Assembly: GCA_000482145.1 (NCBI GenBank)
Contig: AUXH01000101.1
Span: forward strand, 1-41,080
Reading direction: 5' to 3'
Length of the DNA stretch: 41,080 nt
Source: Strigomonas culicis
Lineage: Eukaryota; Euglenozoa; Kinetoplastea; Trypanosomatida; Trypanosomatidae
Shown: one piece after another, positions 25,673 to 33,721 of the stretch
Position numbering within the stretch: the first letter of the stretch is position 1
Layout of the letters: each line of letters begins with the position of its first letter
Position numbers and translations under genes: made by a program
The notes under the pieces: generated by a model
What the model was told of the DNA's origin: nothing
What the model saw: the letters and a program-made list of their open reading frames with translations, nothing else
The model's database searches: none

Positions 25673-27208
25673 CTAAATGAGCGTGCGCATAATGTCTCGC
25701 CAAGAAATACGGTTGTCACCGATATCATCGAGCAGCTTGGAGAACTTCGTCTCCGACACGACCTCTGTGTAGTCGTACGAGTAGATCATGTTGAACTGCC
25801 GGTAGTGGTCATAAATGTAGTGCGAGTAGGACCCAATGTAGCGCAGCAGAACGTTGCAGTTTTCGTTGGTGCCCTCTGGCAGCTCCCCCGTGAAGGGCAG
25901 CCACTGGAAGAGCTGCGGGGGCACACTGTAATCCAACGGGGCGTGCACAATCAGCACACGCTCGGGGTCCCGCACAGCCGCATGGAAGCCCGCCTCGTGC
26001 GTGCGGCGCCGCAGCTCCTCCTTGACGGCGGACGGCGCCTGGCGCAGCGGCCCCAGCAGCCGCCGCGTCATCTCGACGCGGACGAAGCGCTGCAGGGCGT
26101 CCGTCACCATCTTCGCCTTCTCGCGCAGCGCCTTCACGTACACCAGCCGTACCCGCTGCTGCTCGCCCATGTTGGCCACCACCACGACCGCGTACGCACG
26201 CTCCAGCCACCACAGGCGGCCCTCGGCGCCCTGCTGCCCCGCGCGCGTGCGGCTCTGCTGGCGACGGCGCAGGGCGGTGCGCAGCAGCAGGTCGTAGAAC
26301 ACCTCGACCGGGCGCACGCGGCTAGGCGTCGGCGGGACCTCCGCGACGATGATGCCCGGCAGGACGAAGGACACACCCGCGCTGTTGGTCAGGAGGCGGG
26401 GCCGCGCGGTGAGGTCCGCCATGGAGCCGTACTCGGGTGGCGGGCCGTCGCCCCGCACGGCGGGCGGCACCTGCGCGGTCACGTTCAGCGTCGTCTCGAG
26501 CTCCGCCACGAGCTGCGCCGCCAGCAGCTCGGGCGTCGTCTGGCTGGCCGCCTCCGTGTTGGCCTCGTGGTACTCCTGCGCGTGGAGAGAGGGGATGACG
26601 TCGTGCCGCAGCAGCCACTCGAGCAGCGACGGCGCCGTCGCCATGGTCTCCTTCAGCTGCGTCGCCACGACCAGCAGCGGGGCCGGCAGCTGGTTCAGGT
26701 AGGGGGCGGGGAACACCACCTCCGCCGGGTTGTGCATCCGCACAAGGTAGGTGCGCGCCATGCTGCACTCTTCCGTCGAGCCGGACAGCACCACCCACGG
26801 CGCACCGTGCAGCAGCGCCATGCGCAGCCCCTCCGCCAGGCGCTGTTCGTAGTGCACGCTGATCTGCTGGAGGTCGGGTGTGAGGAGGGCCGACTCCACA
26901 ATGACGGAAGCGACGGGGATGGGTGTGATGTGCTGCGCCGCGCGGCGGCTGCGTACGAACTGCATCGTGTTGCGCCACGTGTCATCGACGTGCATCGCCG
27001 CCGAAGACCCCCGTGTCCCGGTCACGTCCTCGATATACGCCGTCTCACCGTTGAGATGATAGCCGTACGAGTGCCACTGCGTCAGGCGAAGCGTTGAGGT
27101 GTCCGTCTTCATCAGCCACATCTGACAGCTGAGAAGCGACACATAGCAGAGGAAGAAGACAATAAACGGAGATACTGCCAGTACTACGCTTCTAAAGTTC
27201 AGGGCCAT
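25673..27208 (-). CDS. Signal-anchored (type II) membrane protein of unknown function
   Basis: The product is 511 residues with ATG at 27206-27208; the frame extends three codons further only through a GTG. Residues about 8-33 (SVVLAVSPFIVFFLCYVSLL) form one hydrophobic helix near the N-terminus, so the protein is probably inserted with its long C-terminal part on the lumenal or outer side. That part is mixed alpha/beta: IPVASVIVESALL, APWVVLSGSTEE, ERAYAVVVVANMG and RVLIVHAPLDYSVP look like core strands. No known catalytic motif stands out and there is no second membrane span. PIG-S-type GPI transamidase subunits have related size and an N-terminal span, but the second span is absent and I do not claim homology. 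Trypanosomatid-specific is the safest description. Confidence 0.7.
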   Translation of the reverse strand: MALNFRSVVLAVSPFIVFFLCYVSLLSCQMWLMKTDTSTLRLTQWHSYGYHLNGETAYIEDVTGTRGSSAAMHVDDTWRNTMQFVRSRRAAQHITPIPVASVIVESALLTPDLQQISVHYEQRLAEGLRMALLHGAPWVVLSGSTEECSMARTYLVRMHNPAEVVFPAPYLNQLPAPLLVVATQLKETMATAPSLLEWLLRHDVIPSLHAQEYHEANTEAASQTTPELLAAQLVAELETTLNVTAQVPPAVRGDGPPPEYGSMADLTARPRLLTNSAGVSFVLPGIIVAEVPPTPSRVRPVEVFYDLLLRTALRRRQQSRTRAGQQGAEGRLWWLERAYAVVVVANMGEQQRVRLVYVKALREKAKMVTDALQRFVRVEMTRRLLGPLRQAPSAVKEELRRRTHEAGFHAAVRDPERVLIVHAPLDYSVPPQLFQWLPFTGELPEGTNENCNVLLRYIGSYSHYIYDHYRQFNMIYSYDYTEVVSETKFSKLLDDIGDNRISWRDIMRTLI

Positions 27209-27606
27209 GCGGGGCACTGGCTGGTGATACAGGGAAATACTATGAATAGGTGTGTGTGAAAACTGTTTTTTTTTCTGTTTTTATTTATTCTGCTTCTGTC
27301 CTTACACAGTGAAGGCAGAGAGTGTCTCTATTGTTTGTACTAACAAACAAAAAAATATATCTGTGTGTTGATAAGCACCAATTTATGTTAATACACGGAT
27401 CTTTTCCTCAAAAGAGACAATGCAAGAAAGGAAAAGAAACTCTGTACACATGCGTATGGATACATCCAGGCGGGCAACAATAGGGAGAAAAAAAAATGCA
27501 CCAAACAGTGTGAAAAAAAGCTCCATTTGCATATTTTGGTCTATCTAGCAATACAAGAACAGGAGAAAAAAAAAGTATGTAAACATCTAGTATCATGTAT
27601 ATATCA
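27209..27606. other. AT-rich spacer
   Basis: On the coding strand, AG dinucleotides near 27220-27232 follow a short pyrimidine stretch (TTTCCCTGT), a possible acceptor for the signal-anchored gene. A long A-rich coding-strand segment lies at 27268-27300. No gene or RNA seen. Confidence 0.4.
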
Positions 27607-30165
27607 TTACCAAGTCGGCAACTTGAAGCTACCTTTGGACTTAGACCTTGTCATTGCCTTTGGGGAGGCACTTGGTGTTTCCTTTGTCGTAGGAGCAATG
27701 CTTGCGGCCGCGCTCTTGGACTCTGGTTTCTTCGCGTCCGCCTCTTTTTTGGTGGGAGGAGGCTTGTCCGCCTTCTTTGTGTCAAGTTTCTCTACCTTTT
27801 TCTTCCATTTCTCCACGACTGGTGATTCGTCATCATCATCAAAGGAAGAGCGCTTCACAGCCTTGGGGGCCGCCATGATCGACTGCAGTGGGGGAGCTGG
27901 GCTGTTCTTGCGTGTGGTGGGGGCGCTGCTTTCCAGACTGACGTCACTGGTATCGCTGTCAAACGTGTCTGACTTGTGCTTTGCTCCCTTTGATGTCTTG
28001 GTGCTGGTAGCAGAGACGTCCGTTTTTTTCGTTCCTGCGGCTACTTCCGTGCTCTTCGTCGCACGTGGCGGAGTCGAATTCTCTTCCTTCTCTGGCACTT
28101 TCTTCTTCTCATTGGTGCCCCCCTTTGCTTTTACAGGTTCCTTCTTGACCTGCACCTCCTCGTCGGAGCTGTCGTCGAACGTGTGCTGTGTCGGTTTCGA
28201 TTTTGCCACAGCCTTCTCCTCTTTCGGTTTTGCCTTAGCGGCAGCGGGGGCAGCCTTTGCCTTCGCGGGCGTCACGTCTGCGGAAGACGTGGAGGAGGAG
28301 GGGGAGGGGGACGCCAGTCGGGCGATGGACTTGAAGGAGCACCCCTTCGTCAGTGGCTCCCTCTCCGTGGCGACCTTGACGGACGGCTTGGCGGTAACCT
28401 TCTGCGGCGTGTCATCCGAGGAGGAGGTGGACTCGTCCTGCTTGACGAAGGACTTGATGCTCCGTACGGACGAGGCGCCCAGTATCATTGAAGCACCCGC
28501 CTGTGGGCTCTCGGGGGTCGCCACCGCCGCCGCTCGGGCAGCGGCCGCAGAGGGTGTTTCGGCCTTTGTCCGAGTGGCCTCCCCGCTGTCCAGCGTATCC
28601 AAGATAAAGGTGGGCTTCAGCTTCGCGCCGGGCAGCTTCTCGAAGATTGTCTGGATCGTCGGCGTCGGCGCCACCCCGTCGGTGCTGTTCGCCCCGGCGG
28701 AGAAGGTCGACAGCCGCCGCGGGTCCGGCATCGCCACCGCGGCCGGCTGCCCCTCCGCGGGTCGGGCGCCCGCCTCCTGTGCCTCGCGCCGCATCTCCTC
28801 GATGGGGCGCTTGCGGGGCAGCACCTTCTCCGTCGCGGATGGAGCCGGTATGTAGGGCGAGGAGACGTTCTCGTAGACGGAGCTGCGAAGGCTGAATGCA
28901 AGGTGGTCCCTCGGCTCTGCGGCCGCCGCGGCCTTGGACGCGCGCATGTGCTCCACCACCTCCTCCAGGTGCGCCACCTCGGACTTCCTCTCCTCGTACA
29001 GCGCCTGCCACTTGACCTGGGCCTGCTGCTCGGACCGCAGGCGGAGCAGCTCCGTCTCGTAGCGCGCGAGGTCGGCCTTGCGGGCCGCCGCGGACTCGTA
29101 CAGCTCCAGCAGCGTCACCACCGCCTCCGTCGCGCGGAGCGCCGAGGTGGCGTACAGCGCCCGCTCTGCGGCGGGCACGGGGGTCGCGGCAGGCGGCAGG
29201 TGCACTTGCGTGGCGGCCGCCTCCAGTTTCGCAATGGTCCTCTTGAGCTCCTCGGCCCGACTCTCCTGCCCCGCCTTGACGTTGTCCACCGCGAGGCGGA
29301 ATTCCTCCACCATCTGCTCGCGCGTGATGGACGGGGCGGCCGCCAGCGGCGCCGGGCGCTCCCTCGCGACCGGCGGGCTGTCCAGCACGGTGGTGACCTT
29401 CGACACGAGGTGGCTCATCTGGTCCGTCTGGGAGCGCATGAGGGACTCCAGGTAGGACAGGCTGGCGGCCGCGGCGCCCTTCTGCGACTCCATCTCTGCC
29501 CGCTTCGCGTCCAGCTGCCCCTGTAGCGTCGCCACGCGGATGCTCAGCTGTTTGCTGTCCTCCTCCGTGCGCTGCAGCGCCCGTCGGTGTTCGCACTGCA
29601 GCTGCGAAATCGTGCCGCGCTGCAGCAGCCACAGGTAGGACTCCCGCGCGGACTGCTCCGTCGCGACGAGGTACTGTCGCGCGTCGCACTCCTTCAGCTG
29701 CAGGCCGAGCGCGTTCTTCGTCGTGGCGACCTGGTACAGCATCGCGTTGGTGCGCGCCTGGTGCTCCGCCAGGGTCCGCATCTCCCCCTCCAGCAGCTCC
29801 ACGTACTGGCGCGAGGAGCGCTCGGCCGCGGTCGGGGACGCCTCTACCCGCGGCGGCGCCGCGCCGCCCTCCGACTCCCCCAGCAGCGCGCGGAACGCAG
29901 CCGGGTGGATACGCCGCACCGGGTCCCTGTAGCGCGACGGGGACTGGCGCGCGGACGGGGCGTGCCGGCTGTCGCCCCAGCGCTGCAGCGGCGTCGCGCC
30001 GCCCCGCAGCAGCGCCTCCAGCTCGTCCAGCGCCCGGCTCCTCATACCGGTCCCGGGCTCGTGGGGCGCGGCCTCCCGTGCCTCGGAGGTGTGGTAGGGC
30101 GTCGTGAAGAGCCCTTTGGACGTGGCACTGCGGTACGTAAAGAGGCTAGAGTCCTTCTCCATCAT
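27607..30165 (-). CDS. Coiled-coil protein with Nopp140-like acidic/basic striped C-terminus
   Basis: An 852-residue protein with ATG codons at 30163-30165 and 30160-30162. The first 110 residues are Arg/Ser/Pro-rich. Coiled-coil helices run from about 115 to 260 (REALQRTEEDSK-type heptads) and about 285 to 420. The last 300 residues are low complexity: Ser/Asp/Glu patches alternate with Lys/Pro/Ala stretches. Three related acidic blocks occur, HTFDDSSDEE, DTFDSDTSD and SSFDDDDES, each followed by Lys-rich sequence. They look like casein-kinase-2 sites. Nopp140/Treacle-type nucleolar proteins share this striping, but their conserved C-terminal SRP40 domain is not visible, so the likeness may be compositional. 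A cytoskeletal coiled-coil protein is equally possible. Confidence 0.72.
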   Translation of the reverse strand: MMEKDSSLFTYRSATSKGLFTTPYHTSEAREAAPHEPGTGMRSRALDELEALLRGGATPLQRWGDSRHAPSARQSPSRYRDPVRRIHPAAFRALLGESEGGAAPPRVEASPTAAERSSRQYVELLEGEMRTLAEHQARTNAMLYQVATTKNALGLQLKECDARQYLVATEQSARESYLWLLQRGTISQLQCEHRRALQRTEEDSKQLSIRVATLQGQLDAKRAEMESQKGAAAASLSYLESLMRSQTDQMSHLVSKVTTVLDSPPVARERPAPLAAAPSITREQMVEEFRLAVDNVKAGQESRAEELKRTIAKLEAAATQVHLPPAATPVPAAERALYATSALRATEAVVTLLELYESAAARKADLARYETELLRLRSEQQAQVKWQALYEERKSEVAHLEEVVEHMRASKAAAAAEPRDHLAFSLRSSVYENVSSPYIPAPSATEKVLPRKRPIEEMRREAQEAGARPAEGQPAAVAMPDPRRLSTFSAGANSTDGVAPTPTIQTIFEKLPGAKLKPTFILDTLDSGEATRTKAETPSAAAARAAAVATPESPQAGASMILGASSVRSIKSFVKQDESTSSSDDTPQKVTAKPSVKVATEREPLTKGCSFKSIARLASPSPSSSTSSADVTPAKAKAAPAAAKAKPKEEKAVAKSKPTQHTFDDSSDEEVQVKKEPVKAKGGTNEKKKVPEKEENSTPPRATKSTEVAAGTKKTDVSATSTKTSKGAKHKSDTFDSDTSDVSLESSAPTTRKNSPAPPLQSIMAAPKAVKRSSFDDDDESPVVEKWKKKVEKLDTKKADKPPPTKKEADAKKPESKSAAASIAPTTKETPSASPKAMTRSKSKGSFKLPTW

Positions 30166-30799
30166 TCCTTTGGGGGACGATGGGGTTATGGGGTTGAGAA
30201 GGGGGTCTCTTTTTCTATCAAAGAGAAACGAATATCTATAGATGTATATATATAAAGAGAGTATTACTTCCCTCAGTTAAAGTCCGCTCTATTTTGAACT
30301 TTGCTTAGAGGCTAGAAAGGAGCGTGGGGAGAAGAATGTACAATGATAGCAAAAACTGGCATATCCCATCATCAGGGACGTAAATGTATAGAAATAAAAA
30401 CGAAAAAACTGCACTTCTCAAAATGATTGAGAACTCAGCTAATTAGAGAAACACAAAGCGACATCATTTTAAAAACAATGATGCTATTAATAACAACAAA
30501 GACTCACAAATATGCTCTTCCCTTTAGGGTAAGAAATACAATGATATATGGATATGAGCATGCATTTATAAATATGTATCATTTTATTGTTTTCTTTATT
30601 CGTCTGTTTGATTGTTTGTTTTCCTTCGAAGGAAGAACAGAAAGGAAAAGAGCATCTTGTTTACAACAGGAAGATGAAGAAATGAATAATGAATGACGAA
30701 TTATTTAAGAACAGGAAAAACTATAACAACGTGAGAGAGAAAAAAAAAAGTAAACAGTCGATAGATGTATATGAGATATACAAGAAAGCACTTCTGTGG
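30166..30799. other. Long AT-rich spacer (634 bases)
   Basis: Close to the coiled-coil gene start, the coding strand shows a C/T stretch at 30219-30229 followed by AG at 30215-30216, then a C-rich leader to the ATG. The remaining 560 bases are very AT-rich (TA-rich short runs such as at 30246-30252). Presumed 3' untranslated sequence of the aminotransferase. No RNA gene or credible frame seen. Confidence 0.45.
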
Positions 30800-32101
30800 T
30801 CAGTGTGTACACACCTCTTTCATCTTCTGGGCCACATATTGAACGTTCGTCTCATTCAGTCCCGAAAAGGCGATTCTACCGTCTTGCGTCATGTAGATGT
30901 GGTGCTCCTCGCGCATCGCCGCCAGCTGGCTCATGCTCAGCCCGGTGAGGCTGGTCATGCCCACCCCCCGCGCGAGGTGGGAGAAGTCGCGCGGGCATCC
31001 GCACGCCGCCAGCTCCTCCACAAGGCGCTTACGGATGGAGTTCAGCCGGTCAGCCATGAGCTGCACCTCACTCTTCCACAGCCTTGTCAGCTCCGCGTCA
31101 CCGAGGATGGTGCTGACAATCGTGGCACCGTAGATGGGCGGATTGCTGTAGAGCGACCGGGCGATCTGCGAGGCGTGCGAGAGAACCACCTCCCTCTCGC
31201 GCGGGTTCGCGCAGCCGACGTGGAGGCAGCCGACGCGGTGGCCGTACAGACCGAAGTTCTTCGCGAAGGACTGGGCGATGAAGAAGGCAGGCACCTTGGA
31301 CCGGCTAATCGCCCGCGGGAGGAAGGCGTCCTTGTCCAAGTCACCCGTCGCAAAGCCCTGGTAGGCCATGTCGACGAACGGGATGAGCTTGCACTCCTCC
31401 ATCGCGGCCACCACCTCCATCCACTGCTCGTGGGTGGGGTCGCTGCCGGTCGGGTTGTGGCAGCACGCGTGCAGCAGCACGAAGGAGTGCGCCGGCAGCT
31501 TCTTGATGTACGTCAGGAGCGCCGGCAGGTTGACCGTGTGCTTCTCCTCGTCATAGTACGGGTAGTACAGCAGGTTGAGCTTGGACTCCTTGTAGATGTT
31601 CACGTGGTTCGGGTACGTCGGCAACGACACGTTCATGTTGACCGACGACGTCCCGACGACGCGGCGGATGAGCTCACCGCCCAGGCGCAGCGCGCCGGTG
31701 CCACTCAGTGTCTGCACGCTGGCCACCCGCTCTAGCACCTCCTCGGGCATGTCGTCTCCGAAGCACACCTTCGTGGCGCGCTGCACGAACGTTGGTATGC
31801 CCGTGATGGGCGCGTAGTCCATGTCCGTGTGGTCGAGCGTCTGCACCGCCGCCCGCCGCACGCTCTCGAGCACGAAGGGCTTCCCATGGTCGTCGCGGTA
31901 AACGCCGACATAGAGGTTCGCCTTTTGGGGGAACGTGTCCGCGTTGAACGGCTTCACCAAGCCGAATATCGCATCGGCGGGCGCCGGCTTCACGGACTTG
32001 AAGAAGGAGCCGGTGCTCTGGCAGCGGCGTGACCAGCACAACGTCTCGCCGCCGCAGGCGCGCCAGTGCACGGGCGCCGATGGCAGTTGCTTGCGAAACA
32101 T
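30800..32101 (-). CDS. Aspartate aminotransferase, probably mitochondrial
   Basis: A 433-residue class I PLP aminotransferase (aspartate + 2-oxoglutarate to oxaloacetate + glutamate). It starts MFRKQLPSAPVHWR with a basic presequence-like stretch of about 30 residues. Family motifs are complete: NLYVGVYRDD (62-71), LSGTGALRLGGE (132-143), HACCHNPTGSDPT (211-223), VDMAYQGFA (243-251) and the PLP lysine K281 in AQSFAKNFGLYGHRVG, with R289 in the phosphate pocket. The substrate arginine region IAFSGLN lies near the end. The frame is open 34 codons further up, but that stretch is low-complexity leader sequence; the nearest AG (32112-32113) lies inside it, so the ATG at 32099-32101 is the start. 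In trypanosomatids this enzyme balances mitochondrial amino-group transfer. Confidence 0.93.
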   Translation of the reverse strand: MFRKQLPSAPVHWRACGGETLCWSRRCQSTGSFFKSVKPAPADAIFGLVKPFNADTFPQKANLYVGVYRDDHGKPFVLESVRRAAVQTLDHTDMDYAPITGIPTFVQRATKVCFGDDMPEEVLERVASVQTLSGTGALRLGGELIRRVVGTSSVNMNVSLPTYPNHVNIYKESKLNLLYYPYYDEEKHTVNLPALLTYIKKLPAHSFVLLHACCHNPTGSDPTHEQWMEVVAAMEECKLIPFVDMAYQGFATGDLDKDAFLPRAISRSKVPAFFIAQSFAKNFGLYGHRVGCLHVGCANPREREVVLSHASQIARSLYSNPPIYGATIVSTILGDAELTRLWKSEVQLMADRLNSIRKRLVEELAACGCPRDFSHLARGVGMTSLTGLSMSQLAAMREEHHIYMTQDGRIAFSGLNETNVQYVAQKMKEVCTH

Positions 32102-32523
32102 TCTATGAGCTCTCACAAAGGTACGTGTGTGTTTATAATGTATATATGTGTGCGTGCGTTTGTGCGTGTGAAGGTGTAAGAGAAACGAACTGGGAAAAGG
32201 CAATACGACGTAGAGGAGAAAGGCATGATGGCGACGATGACAGCAGCAATTGACATATCCAAATCTCTACCGAGTAAGACATTCCCTTTGCATTACTCGG
32301 CATAGGCTTCTCCTTGTTGTTCTGGTCCTTTTTGGATGTGCACGCCACTACACATGGGGTAGCACAGAAGACACTACATAATAAGAACACTACACTACCC
32401 AGAAGCGAAGGGTAAAGTGCGAAAAAACACATGCAAACGTAAAGAAAAAAAAAAGAGTATAGGAGCTCAACGCATAAACTCGTATACAAGGGTATCATCT
32501 TCTGTAAAGTAGCTCAATAGAAG
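32102..32523. other. AT-rich spacer with splice signals for the aminotransferase
   Basis: On the coding strand, C/T-rich runs at about 32164-32225 are followed by a CA-rich stretch and AGs at 32112-32113 and 32110-32111, giving a very short leader of about 10 bases. The part next to the membrane-protein stop codon is 3' untranslated. No gene seen. Confidence 0.45.
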
Positions 32524-33405
32524 CTATCGCAACGGGGTATACAAGATCGATTCCGTGGTCTGAGGGCTCATCGCTTCGGCCGACTCCCGTGCTGGCGCGA
32601 TTGCACTGGAGAAGTTCTCCGTCACGGTTACTACATCGAAGGCGGGACTCTCCTCTATCGTGGTGACGCTGCATTTCGCGCCGCCGGTGTTCTGTCGCGT
32701 CAGGAAGGACATGGTAGATGTGGCGGCGGCGTCGCGGTGGCGCATGACCGGGCGGAGCGACTCGATGCTCTCCCTCTGTGTGTCCTCCAGCGGCTCCCCC
32801 TCCTCCAGCTGCAGGAGGGCCTCCGGTTGGTAGAGCACGTACCAGCACACGTTGGCCCGGCGCCGCCACTTGGGCACGCGGCACCACTCGGTCATAAACG
32901 TCAGCCAGAAGAGCGTGCTGCCGCCTAACAGGTGAAGCACGTAGAACCCGATCTGTGCGCTGTAGTGGTTCACGCACGCGTCGGTCGTCGGGCTGTTCCC
33001 CGTGGTGTACCCCTTGTGCTGCGCTATCATGGCCATCCACGCGATCTCCCAAATCAGGTAGGCTATATAGATGATGATGAGGGGGTCAAAAAAGAGTAAG
33101 GACCACGTCGACGTCTTGAGCAAAATACCTTTTCGAATCTTCAGGCGCATGCGCAGCATAACAAGGACGGCAAATAGGCTGTTGACAAACGCGTGTGCAA
33201 TGCCCATCGACATCCACACGGCCTCGGCATAGTCGCATTCCGACGACACGATGACTGAGAAGCTCCAGACCAGTAGGCCGCCGTTAATAAACACGGCCAT
33301 CAAGGAGAACAAGGGAGACGGACGGTCATCCGGGAACGCGGCGAAGCGGCAGGCGATGAGCAGATCGAGAAGCTTCAGGCGCGCCAGCTGCAGAAAATGA
33401 TCCAT
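32524..33405 (-). CDS. Four-span membrane protein of unknown function
   Basis: A 293-residue protein, starting MDHFLQLARLKLLDL. Four hydrophobic segments are visible at about 31-55 (LFSLMAVFINGGLLVWSFSV), 63-85 (AVWMSMGIAHAFVNSLFAVL), 98-124 (STWSLLFFDPLIIIYIAYLI) and 147-170 (AQIGFYVLHLLGGSTLFWLT). A Cys and Asn-containing loop lies between the third and fourth (about 125-146). From about 175 the tail is polar, rich in Ser, Thr and Glu, and probably cytosolic and phosphorylated. No transporter or enzyme motif is recognised. Odd positions of Trp and Tyr in the helices are typical of small polytopic proteins. The start is supported by pyrimidine tracts and an AG at 33456-33457. Confidence 0.72.
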   Translation of the reverse strand: MDHFLQLARLKLLDLLIACRFAAFPDDRPSPLFSLMAVFINGGLLVWSFSVIVSSECDYAEAVWMSMGIAHAFVNSLFAVLVMLRMRLKIRKGILLKTSTWSLLFFDPLIIIYIAYLIWEIAWMAMIAQHKGYTTGNSPTTDACVNHYSAQIGFYVLHLLGGSTLFWLTFMTEWCRVPKWRRRANVCWYVLYQPEALLQLEEGEPLEDTQRESIESLRPVMRHRDAAATSTMSFLTRQNTGGAKCSVTTIEESPAFDVVTVTENFSSAIAPARESAEAMSPQTTESILYTPLR

Positions 33406-33721
33406 AGCAAAGTATGTTTCGTGTGCCTCTATTCGTTGTTCTTGTTTCTTTTCTTCTTAACAGAATGACAAGTATGTTGTTCAGTGAGAAAGCGGAGAAG
33501 AGAGAAGCGACCATAAGAAAGGATATACAAGTAGAGAGAGAGAGAGAGAGGTAGCACCAGTAAACCTACCTGAGCGGCTCGTGCTGATCCTCGTGGACAC
33601 ACATGATGCGCAGTGAAAATATGATATAATTTGACTAGAAACATACAAGTGAGAGCTTCACACGGCGTTTGTGGAGTGTAAAACAGAAAAGGAAAGTCTG
33701 CATTCAACGAAACACACGCGA
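33406..33721. other. Spacer with (AG)n repeat and splice signals for the four-span protein
   Basis: Forward (AG)n at 33533-33550 and neighbouring purine-rich sequence (33483-33515) form a strong C/T tract on the coding strand. The first clear AG after it is at 33456-33457, about 50 bases before the ATG. No gene seen. Confidence 0.5.
33533..33550. repeat. Short (AG)9 repeat
   Basis: Eighteen bases of AG dinucleotides; the coding strand reads it as (CT)n, part of the polypyrimidine tract for the four-span protein gene. Confidence 0.9.

Noticed and set aside
30166..30799. Strand switch or transcription start region
   Set aside because: Genes on both sides run the same way, so no divergent or convergent switch exists in this window.
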